A stretch of DNA of 64,000 nt, taken from contig NC_049979.1 in NCBI RefSeq assembly GCF_000003815.2, forward strand, positions 17,727,117-17,791,116, written 5' to 3'. This DNA comes from Branchiostoma floridae. Lineage: Eukaryota; Chordata; Leptocardii; Amphioxiformes; Branchiostomatidae. The position numbers and the translations under genes are program-made. The notes below the pieces were generated by a model. That model worked only from the letters and a program-made list of their open reading frames with translations. It ran no database searches and had not been told where the DNA came from. This document shows positions 42,501 to 54,500 of the stretch, piece by piece. Positions within the stretch are counted from its first letter, which is position 1; each line of letters begins with the position of its first letter.

Positions 42501-45500
42501 AGCTAGCAAAGAAAGAGGCTGTTACTTCTCACGCCATGCATTAATCAAGTCAATGTCTGGCAATGCATGTACTGCACTTAAGTCTTGTTGTGCAAAACAT
42601 TTAGGGCATAATATTGATTTTCAAACATCCACCACTGTAGAAATATACATTAAGAACAAGGTAGGGCACAACAAAGATGCAGTTCCCTAACCACGCCGAG
42701 TTCTTTACACTGGACATAATCCCTGGTGTACATCAGCTACATAATGTTGAAGTGATCCCCTGTGAGCCTGAAGCCTTTCCTTTCATCCCCACAATGACGA
42801 AAGCTACATTACACTGACAGCTGTGGCTTGGGAAGGTGTTGGTTGGAAAGGCCACAGCCACAGTGGGTAGAATGAGGTGATCCATAATCATGGTTTTCCA
42901 TGTCAGGGTGGGATTAAAGTCACTTCTTCAGCATGCTTTCCTCAAATGCATGATGGACACCTTACAATGATTTCTCCTAAGGACTGCTAACCATATACTA
43001 TTAAAGGGACGTATTGAAAACTTTGATGGGAAAGCTAAGTATCAAACCCCTGAACTTTTGTCCCAGAAGCAAAATTATCAACTGCAGGATGCAGATACAA
43101 ACTTGTGGTAAAAGATCCTTAACAAAGTTAAAGTTCAACAGAATGATTTTGTATGCATTGTAAAGGAAAATTGATAGTTGATATATGATTTTAGATATAA
43201 CATTACCCTTCATGTAACTATCAATGATAAGGACATCTTTCAGTAAGAAACAAACCGTCTACTCCCAAAAAGTTAATTTTTGGAATGAAAATGTTTGCAG
43301 AGTATGGGCTGTACCAGAAAATGGTAAGGAGATGGGTCAAAAGCAATTGTCCCGTGTTCTGTTTTAGGAAAGCAATCATTGTGGTATGATCCTGGCACAA
43401 AGAGCTATAGGCCCCATTTCATTAACCCAATTGGTTCAGCCCCGGTGATCGAGCATTACTTTGCAGAGAGTGACAAGCTCATCTAAAGCTTACATGACCT
43501 CAAATTCAATATGACAAAACCACATGATAACACACAACCAATCAGAGCACAGTTTAAATTTCACAGAAATTAAATCACTGAACAACAGCATTAATAGACA
43601 GTGACAATGATATTGGTAAATACTTATCGGTAAATATCTATAATGACTTATTCTTTTACAAGGGAAGTGAAATAACCAGGTTGACTTTGTTAACATCAAG
43701 GATTTTGTACTGTATGAATTATATGAAATACATGTATTAGCCAATACATTCTGATATTTCATACAGGTACTTTGATATTTTGTAACTTTACAAATAACAG
43801 AGTTTTTTTTGGTTTACTTGGTCACAAAAGTTACACCGAAAAGTCATCAGAGCTGGAGCCATTTGGTTACAGTAATTTCATTCATCAATATTAATGGTCC
43901 TATTCTCCAGATTAAAGAGGAGATTTGATGCTTGATGAAAATGCACTGTGGGTAAGGAACAAGAATCAATCTCCTTCATCAGAGGCTTGTCTCCTGACAC
44001 CCAATTAATAGTCAAGTTTTTAATCAATTCCAGTGTAATGAAATTTTGGATCATTCTACTTATTTCATGGGATCTCTAAGGATTTAAGAGGAAGCAGTTA
44101 TCATTTTATTCAAGTCCTATAGAATTTGTTCTAATGTGTAGGTTGCTAAACATATCCATGCAGTCTGTGGTTGTGTCAGTACCCATCAATACTTAATTTA
44201 AGTGTTATAAAATTTGAGTATAGTCATGGCATTATAATACTGGTAAGGTTTGCCTGTACGTGGGTTGCTAAAATGAGTATTCTTAAAATAAATAATAATT
44301 CAGTTAAGTGTATACTTCAGGTCTCACTTCAAATTCCTTCACTCAATCAAATGTTGTGTACAGCAATATTGTAAGCAAACTACAATCATGTAGTAGACTT
44401 TGCCCATTTTGACCCTGATTTGAAATGGGAGCAATAAGTAATTTTCTGTGTGCATAAGCTGATTGTTTTCTCTGCTATGTTGTCCAGACCAAATAAGGGA
44501 AGCCAGCCTGAGCCAGCAGCCAGGAGGGGTCAAGTTTCCCTCCCCTGCTAAATTTGGAATCACCTTGGGGCCAGCCTCCCAGATAGCTATCAGTGATGAA
44601 TCCCCCTCCCTAATTGTGCCAGCAGTGTGCCAGCAGTGTGACAACGCTACTGGAATTACACCATCTGCTGTGTGACAGTCTTGGAGCGAGGGGCCCTTCT
44701 GCATCAGTCCCTGCCATAGCTGAACCAACTTCTCTCCCATGTAGGATACATGGCATTCCCAAACTCAACCAACACTTCCCTGAATTGGAGAACACTCATT
44801 ACCTTTTAGTATATTATGATTACCCCGGCTTATAACGTTAACATAAATATGTTATAAAGTTCCAAACAGCTCAAGCACTATCTGCATGGTGGGAAGCGGT
44901 CCAAGAATGATGTGCTCCAAACAAATTGGGCAGTGGAGGATTTTATTACAAACTTGATGGAAGGCCTGTGGGCAGCAAAATTGCCACCATTTAGGTTCCT
45001 TCTCCAATCTACAGGAAATGAGGCGTCTGGATTCTCACCATAAAGCACAGGGATGGAATAAAGGATTCGAGCATTGGAAACCTCAGAGAAATATTGATAT
45101 GTCTGAAGCTTGGTAATAACTTACGTATACAGTAGCAGGCCGACAATTTTTTGTTGTAACACGTGGTTAGTGAAAAGAGTTTTCAAATAGACCAACCTTG
45201 CTATCATTTGAAATGTCACTTAGTAGGAAGTTGTATATATCAAAGAAGGTCAGTATGTTCATTATGTAATATAATATTTCAGCCAGGTTTCATTTTCTTT
45301 CGGAAGAATGAGTATTTTTGAATGAGTATGACAGTATGCCCTAGGCACAAGTTTGCCATCAGATTCAGATCTGTATATGTAATATGGTATCTTCGTTATC
45401 AGCTTATCATATATGCAACTGATTGATGCCAGGGAAAGGAATGGCTATAAATAACCACATTTGACCCAGTCGTTGTTTTAAAAGGCATGTGTATTGTTAG

Positions 45501-48500
45501 ATAATCCAGGAATACTTTTTGTTTTATACGGGTGGAATTGTTGTATCAAGATACATTTAAACTTTAGATCAACACTGCTCCCCAGATATAGGAATGAATA
45601 AAACAAATGAGGATGGAATAGGTTAATAGGTTAAGGTAAGGACAAACTATATGATATCAGATTCTTCACAAATGTAACTGAATAACTACAGTGGCTAATG
45701 ATGAATGGATACATTGTTAGCAAATCACTATTCCACATAATGGGACAAATGCCGTTATTGGCAGTTCTATTCATAAATATCAATGCCTTAAACCTGATAA
45801 GGTTTGGCACAACTATTGTATCATCACTACGTAATGTAACACCTGGAACACCTTAAAATATAAGGGCTCTGTGTGCATTCTATTCTTGGAATGCAAGAAA
45901 GGCTGATCATTCAGGGGTCAGCTTTTATTACTTTGATTAGGTAAATGGACCGTGCTGTTACCCTATGGTCAACCATGTTGTCCATTAGGGATTAAGGATT
46001 ATGGCCATCAGTACCTGAAAATTGTATCTGTCAAAGAGACGAATGAAAGCGCTGACTGTGCCATTCCTCACAACGTGGGAAGCGGAAAGGGGATGATATG
46101 TCATACTAGCAGTAGATATGAGGGTGTGAGACTATCATGCCACATGTACTCATCACCTGCATGGCCTGCACACAATCCAGCGCTACAGGTATGAAACATG
46201 TCTCCCTGTGTATAAAAGGGACCATTTTCCGAGAACCAATTTCACGTTACCTCAAATATGGTCCCGCTATCAAATTGGAACAGGGCAAGTAGAAATGGAA
46301 TGACTATGTATGAATAATGTAATATCACAATAAAATATGGGGCTCTGATTTCCCTGTAGACACTTTCTTCAATGCCGGATAAGATGGGAGTGGTTTGTTT
46401 TTTTAACCCTTTCTATCTCAGTCATGTATACCGATTACAAACCACAAAGACCTGTCCTGTACAACTGCCTTAGGCAAGGCTATGGAGCAGGGCTACAAGT
46501 ATGTAGCAAACCATGAGACCAAGCTATTAATCATTGTCATCAAATACTACAGTTCATTTGATGGCAGTCACACTTGCCACCATGTGAGTTTCCACCAATT
46601 ATGTCAAGTTCCCTGCACTCCAAGGTCCGCTACTCTTAGATTTTATCCACCTTCACTTGGGGGCATATTATGTCATAATTTTTCAGGGATGCAATGAAAG
46701 ATGTTTTGCTCATCTTATGTGGTAATCATACTTAATTTGGGTTTTCATTTCTCTTGAGTTAATCAGCTTGTGTATTCCTGGGGGTATATTTTGTACATGT
46801 CCTTGCATTATGACCAGCATGAATGCAAAGCACCTGCTTCCATTAGTTTCTGCTAGATAACATCATTTCACTGCTATGGTTTCTAACTACCCTAGTTTGA
46901 AGCACCTGCTGCTGTCCAAAACCAGCCTCATTTACAACTTATGCCTACAGCACAAGTCAACCCTGTCAGCAAACATGGTGCTGTCCTCGCCATGCCAGTA
47001 CCAGACACAGATCTTTTAAGTCTTCAACACACGGTATGTGGACAAAACCGTATTGACGTCATAGAGAAAACAAACCCTTTCACAGTTGCCTGGTAAGAGT
47101 TCTAACTTTGCGTCATGTGCAACTTGATACATATACGTCATGTTGAATACAAGTTGACTGAAAGTCCTGTTTGTTTGTTTGCTGCTTATATGACCCGTAA
47201 TCATGGGGCCTTTGTAGGGAGGGAAAGTAAAGGCTCCGATAATGTTACCATAACCTTCATGTTGAAACCTTGTACAGTGAAGATAAAAAACTTGTTTGGT
47301 TCAATATGCAACAGAATGAATCAGTAAGTATATTGATAAGCAAATCAATTCATCAATGATATGAGTTTGCTGAGGCAATATGTATTCAGCACAGAGCACA
47401 GTAAAACCTGCTTTCTCTACAACATTACAAGGTGATGTGACATAGTGGAGGGAGCAACAGTGGCACTCTCCAATGCTTGTCATGAGAAATCCCATGTTGA
47501 GCTTTTCCCCACAAACCCATTACATGCTGCATGTAAGAGAGCATATGGCAGATCTGATAAGCGGTTGCTCTAATTTGGCAACAATTGTAATTTTCTTGCT
47601 CATTATTGAAATCTATCTCATAATAGCAACATGTTGATGCTGTGAAGGGCAAAAGCTTACCTTAATGCTAGCAGATGTTTTTACATATTGTGAATAATGC
47701 TGATGATTACCATTCCTATGCTAAAACATGGCTGCTATCATACATAATGAATAGCCTGTAATGTTAACCAGCATGGCTCCAGTAGCAGGTTGTTTTACTA
47801 GATACAGTACCTGTAAGATATGATACCTTTTCTCTTTGCTTTCCCTCTAATTTCTACAACATTTTTAACCTACACAATGATGAGCTTTGTACCTTTTAGA
47901 TTAATTTCAGTATGCCCTTCCCAGCTTGCTTATTTCCTTTCCAACAAAGGTCATTTTAGTGCTTATGGGTTAAAAAGATCAAATAATACAAAACATATTT
48001 TGTATCTTTTCAATCAGCTCTTTCAAAGGGCTGTTGCCTGCACAGGGTGCAAGATCTTTTCGTACTTCTTCCAAAGGTCCAATTAAGTGCACTGGAGATA
48101 TAACTATTATTTTTATCATCTCCCACTATACCAATCAATATTAGATATTTGCATAATCATGTTCTCCTTCCCTTGTAGGCAACAACCATGATAGAATACT
48201 AGAGCTTAAAACAAGTCCGTAGGTAATCATTTTTTTCAAATATTACAATAGCTAAACTGGTGCTGCACACACATCCATCAGATTCCATTGTACATGATGT
48301 ACATCATCTGATGTTACAGTAATAATGGATTATAGTCTGCCTTGAATGTCTGTAAAGCTTACATTTTGTATATTCTAAGAACCAGCAGTCATGTTATTTT
48401 TCTCTCACACAAGGATACCAGGATACTAGTAAACAAAAATATCCATCTTACTTCTGGCCAAAAGGGAAAATTTGTCAGTGCTCTCCATTTATGTGTATGT

Positions 48501-51500
48501 GTCAAATTATTTGTGACAGGATGTGGTACCAGGTATTGTGACCACACTGGTAGGCCCGACTTCAGCACCAATTATTCACATGCATCATCTACATTCCAGT
48601 ACAGTTAATATACGAGTTTTTTTTTTTTAAACAGTGTATTACCCTATATGTAATGTTCTTTTTAGCAAGAGTAAGTATATCATCTATGCCAAATGTGAAA
48701 TGAAAAAAAAAAAAAATAGAGAAAAATTACCAATAGACAATGGACATATTCTGTTCATGGCTGTATAATGTTTGTGCTTTTGAACAACAGAAATTTGCAG
48801 AATATGGTGTGATGTGAGAGATGCTGTCATGAATTATTAACTAGACATGCAAATTTCATGTGCATGGTCAATTCTTTGGAATTTTAAGTGTTTCATACTA
48901 CAAAAAAAGTATATTTTTCCACACCACACAGAAAAAGTGACTATTCAAGATAAGAGGAAAATTTCTGGATGTAGACATGTATCAAATGTTACTGTCTACT
49001 CAGTAGTAGCATAATATTATGTTATTTACTGTATACAGTAGTCTACGAACTGTCTCCAAACTGGTAACCATTTTCACAGTTACTGTTTACAGACTGATAT
49101 AAAAATGGGTCAATGAATAAATGTTGGATGCATACAACATATCATTTCACATTGTGCTTCTCATTGGTAAATAATATATGATATCTATTGTTAGTATTAA
49201 TATACAAATATAGGTACATTCATCCATATCGAATATCGAGATATGGAAATGAAAATGATTGTTTTGAACATTGCAGTTTTCCCTCCAAGGGGCCCCCACC
49301 TCTGACCCTACCAGCCAGGCATGTAGCCTTTGGCTGCATCCATGGTTCAAACCCTTAATTATGGTGCTGGTGGAGAAAATGGTGCAATAATAATGGCCAG
49401 TGGGCATATCCACTTGCACTCAGTCTTATGTTCACATATTGCCAGCTTCCCCATTACTTTCACACCAAATAAAAATTGACCACATCTCAAAAGCTTTCTT
49501 TCCTGCAGGGCTGGATTTTTTAATGTTAAAGCTGATTTTCTTTTAACACGGCACTGACGTGCGCAAAAAAATCTATTTCTGCACAAAGGTGTTGCTATCG
49601 GCTTTCAATTGGATCAATGATTCCAAGGTGGCATTTCCACACACACACCTCCCAGCCTCCACTGGATAAGCCTGCACGCATGAGAATAGTCAATCGTTCC
49701 CTGGCTACCTAATATGTATTTCTCCCAATACAACCTGCAAGTAGTCTACCTACAGGACATGGTATTCCCGGTTATCACAGTTTAAGGAGCCTGTAGACTT
49801 GGACGCACCTTAGAGTCTAATCATCATGTCAAGGGATGTGTACATATACGGGGTGCAATGAATGGGTTGGTTCTGTGTATCTAAACTGGTACAAGTTCAA
49901 CACCTAGAATCCTTCAAGGAGGTCTGTAATGCTCTTTTAAGTTTTAGAAAGGACTTGTTGTTTCACTAGTGCTTTGCCTCAGGCGATCGTGCACCTTTTG
50001 TTGTGTGACTTAAGTAGAAAAGGTGTTATTTTTGGTTAGAATTTCAAATGTGAAGAAGTTATTTCATCATTGTGGAGCAACATTGTCTTGTTTAATTCTG
50101 TATCAGTGATAACTTCGTTAGAAAAAAAGGGATTATGGTAATTATAATGTCAGAGCAGATATTTGTAATGCCTATTTTTTTCCTAAATAACCCTTTGGCT
50201 GGTTACAAAATATGTAGTAAAACCAGTTTCAGATAAGCCAATTGCCAAGACAAAATGCTGGAGATAAAAACATCATATTCTGCAGTATGAACCAAATAAC
50301 AAAGTTATGATGTTGAAAGATAATTTTGGCATTCTAGGATGATAAAAAACATTCTGTATTAATTGAGACTGTGCATAGAAGGCAAATATATGTGTTTGAA
50401 ACCCAAATAATACCAGTCATTCATCTTGCATTCAATACATGTACACATCCCTTTGTAAGTTACAGAAGGTAGGATAAAAGTGGTTGATGACGGTAATGAT
50501 GATTACCGAAAGCTGTCAATAAATTTCCATTTGTCACTTCCATAGCAATAGCTTTATTGTCAGCTTCTAAATGGCAAGGAACATATTAACAACCCTGTGA
50601 TCTCAGGCTTTTCATGGACAAAAATTGCAAATGTGTTTGATTTTGACACCTATTTTCTGCAACTGCAAGTTTTTGGCTGCCATCCAATAACAAAACAACA
50701 TACGTATACTAGCCTGAGTCTTCGTAGTACACTGTAACACTGCTGGAAAGGTTTCAATCTTCACTTTTTTAAACCTTGAATATGCTAATGATTTGAAATC
50801 AATCTCCTGTCTGGGTCCTGTATGTCTTACCTCAAAGATGGGCTGGACTGAGATGCATAGAATTACACAGGAGCTTTACAATCCGAGTTGGATTTTAAGA
50901 GATGATGTATGTTTTGTACAAGTGTGTTAAACATGGCTATCATTCAAATGGTAAAAACTGTTTTCCAAAAATTAATTTGGTACACTGATGGAAAAATTGC
51001 AAGGAGGTTAGAGGACACATGCATACATGTGTACATGATAAGGCCCAATTTTTTCACCATAGCAACAAATGCAACATTTAAAACCATCATCGGTGTGCCT
51101 TCAGCCAAAGCTATAGTGTTGAAGTAAATAAACCTACTTGCAGAAAAGAATAGCATGATTTTCACACAAAAGCTTTGAGTACAACTGATATGATGAGTTG
51201 GCATGTTGGCCATAAAATCATTACAGACAACTCTTTCTGTATCTGTCCCAAAGAAAGTGCTCAGAGATAGAGCATCCTCATCTGCCTCATCATGTCTCCT
51301 TAACAACCGCTGGTACAGACATGTGGTCGTAGCTTAATGTTCATAACCATTCTTATCTTGTGGACGTCATCACAAATGTGACTTTGATAGTTGCCATGGT
51401 ACTTAACAAGGCAGAACCCTCAATCTATATTACAGTGTACCATCTGTGCTTGTGCATCTGGGGACAGCTGCCTCCAGCAGGCAATAAAAAGAGTCCACAC

Positions 51501-54500
51501 ACTAACATTGTAATTTAGACTGTAACAACAGACACAGTCTTTTGTATCAAATGCCAAGGGCCTATTTCATTGTTTACAACTTATATATGAATTTCTTAAT
51601 ATAAATCCATTTTTCTCAGGCAATTTTCCATGGCCTCTGCATTTTTCCTGGTAGACAAGTGCGATGGATAAAATTGTCTAAAAATACCATACATTCACTT
51701 GCTGGATGCACTATGGGTAAATGCCATTGTGAGGACAATTGTGCTATGGAGCCATAGGAATATATAGGGTATCCCACATTTACTCGTGTGTCCCATATAG
51801 AGTGAGATTCAACCTGTCAATAACAGTCTAACAGTACACCAGCATAGAGTCAGACTGCCTCTGCTGCGCTATGGCTGACGACCATGTAGACATTTAATGT
51901 AAAGACAATGAATATGTAACACACAACTAGAAAAGCAAGCATATGCCCATGATAATTACTGCCGAGATCTTGGTCTCAATATTTAGAGTCATCTCAAATT
52001 TTATCCATTGATATGTCTGATAATGTATTGAGTCTAAGCCCATGTCTGAAGGCAGCATAATTTTTCCTAGAGAAAACATCCAAAATGAATAATGATGACA
52101 TGTTGCTCTCATTCTTGTAATTGACCAGCCAATTCCAGTGTTTAGAAAGACATGTAATTCCCTCCGGGAGTACCAGTCACTCCCATGTGTGAAAAGTCGG
52201 TCCCTGTAAAATCTGCACACCAAAATCCTCTTGTGGAACTCTGAGCTGGCTTAGGTGTTCACACTGTGGATCATAAGCTACAATGTAAGCTCAGGAGCAG
52301 AGTCTCTTCAGACTCAACATCTGTTTGTGGGCCAAGCCTTTTGACATTGTCATAATTTCATATTCAGACTTTGTCAAAAAGTGTACATGTCTATTCCAAA
52401 ATTGTTTTTAGACTTGTGATTTCAATTGATGATTGATTGTGATCAACAGAAGGAAGATGGGGTAATAGCCTCATTTGTATTTCAGCTGAAAACCAACATC
52501 TCTGCCATGCAGTTGATTTAAAGAAAGATGGTAAGACCAACTTGATTCAAGCTTTCATCTCTTTTTAGTTTCCTTAACCTGATACAAGTTGATCGTACTT
52601 CAAGAGGAAGGTATCACTAGGGCTGTCAAACAATCTGCCACAACCAAGGCAATGAAACTACTGGATACGTAAGTCCAGGTGAATCACAAGTCTATAATGC
52701 ACTATAATGCAACTGGAGAAGGCTGTACAAACAATTTAGTCACCCTACATATTTGTATGCAAGCATTTTAGAGCAATTTCCTTTTTCCCATCATGAGCCT
52801 ATGTTCAATCAATACCTGGAGTTCAATGGCCATAATCAATAAACTCTAACAAATAACTGAAGCCAAGTTCTAGTTTCTAAGGAAATGTACCTTCAAGTAA
52901 GGAGATATTTTATGACAGAAGGAGAACATTGAGATTCTCTCTCAAAAATTGTCATATGGAATATATTATGCTATGTTTAGATGTTTAAGATCTAAAGGGG
53001 CTGCAGACACGGAAGGTGCCTGTGTGAAGGGAGATTCTGCTTCTACCATGCATTTGTATGAAATTTTGAATGTACAATAGATCCAGCAGACTGTATTTAT
53101 AATGTTTATCAGCATGCTGTTGCCTTAGCCCTTCTGGCTCAATTGTATCAAATAAAGCAAAATATAGAAAAGAGCTAGGGTTGAATGGTGGCATGATTAG
53201 TGCTCATGCCCCAACGTACCCCCAATTTCTTAGAACCTGACTGCAATGTTTATGCTGTGGCTAAGGCTGGCTATTTTGAGCTGGAGTAACAAATCGCTTG
53301 CTGAAGCAAAGCCATTAGACTTGTAACATGTTCCTGTGAACTTTTCATAGACTGGCCAAATAGAACATAGAAAGGACAGGGCTGATCTAATAGCAACCTA
53401 CCTCCCGAGAGTGCCTCTTATCTCTTTTGTAAAGCATGTCTATGTCACCTCAGTTGACCTCTGTCTATCATGTTCTCTATACAAAACATTGTATATGCAA
53501 ACAAACCTAGCATGTCAAAAATACAATAAGCTCCAATCTAGTGTCAGAATTTAGAAAATCGTATGTTCACTTACGATGTTTCGTCGTTTTGGAATTCCAG
53601 TTCGCCGAAAGCGTCTTCGTAGTCATCACCGCCACCCTTGGCGATTCCATCGATGGTGCGGTATGGGACGCGGACCACGCCTCTGGCACCTGCTCCCCTG
53701 ATAACCTTCAGCTTGTAGGTGCCAACACTTTCATGAACTTCTAACTCCTTGTCCTCGAAGGTGAAGACACCTGCGTGGTCATCATCAAGGATGTTGATGG
53801 TAGCTACAGCAGGGCTGACCAGCTTGATGTCGTTGGCGCCCCCTGACTCTGGGCTGGTACGGACATTACTCAGCTTCATGAAGAAATGCTCATCCTCCTC
53901 AAAGACTTCATCATCGATGATGGTAACGGAGATCTCCTTCTGTGTTTCACCTGGCTTGAAATACAGAGTGCCCTCCACATACTCGTAGTCGGAGCCCGCG
54001 TTGGCCGTACCATCCTCAGACTTGTAATCAACGTAGGTAGGGCGGTTGAGATCTCCACCTCTGCGGACAACAATCACGTCGAATGTGCCCACATTTTCCA
54101 GAACGGTGAAAATGTCAGGTTCGAAATACACCTTGGTGATGGAGTCATCTTCATGGCCTATCCTGATCTCTGCCAGGCTGGCTTCCCTTTGCATGTCTTT
54201 CTGGATGCCCTTTTTGATGACGTTGCCTGATCCCGTCATCTTCCTGGTAGCCTGGATTCGGTAGAACGCTCTGCTCTTAGGACCGCTGTTGAGAAGCTCA
54301 TAATTGGCCTTTTCCATAAGGGTATCCATGTCAGCATCAGGATGTTTCCTCCTCAAATCCTTCAGCAGTTCTTGGATTTCACGCTTGTTGTCACCAACTC
54401 CATATGGAAGATCGCCATCAGCCAAGTCATCCTCTCCGCCCTTCTCAGCCAGCTCCATGTCACCACCTTCAGATGCCACAATGACCTTCTTGCTCCTGCT

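Larger units (their letters stand above)
29059..53574. other. NCX intron, 24.5 kb
   Basis: The largest intron, directly after the big first coding exon. It holds hairpins, a second TTCGCGG MITE and a repeat array. Segments around 33700-33850 and 43880-44040 contain several homeodomain-type words (TTAGCTAATGAG, CAATTAATAG) and could be enhancers. I saw no further NCX exon and no gene on the other strand. Confidence 0.55.

Noticed and set aside
44339-44740. 133-codon minus-strand open frame in the large NCX intron
   Set aside because: It is open on both strands in a GC-richer patch, has no known motif and does not fit NCX splice phases.
50944-51306. 120-codon minus-strand open frame, considered as an extra NCX exon
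   Set aside because: The sequence does not resemble a Calx-beta domain or any NCX loop segment.
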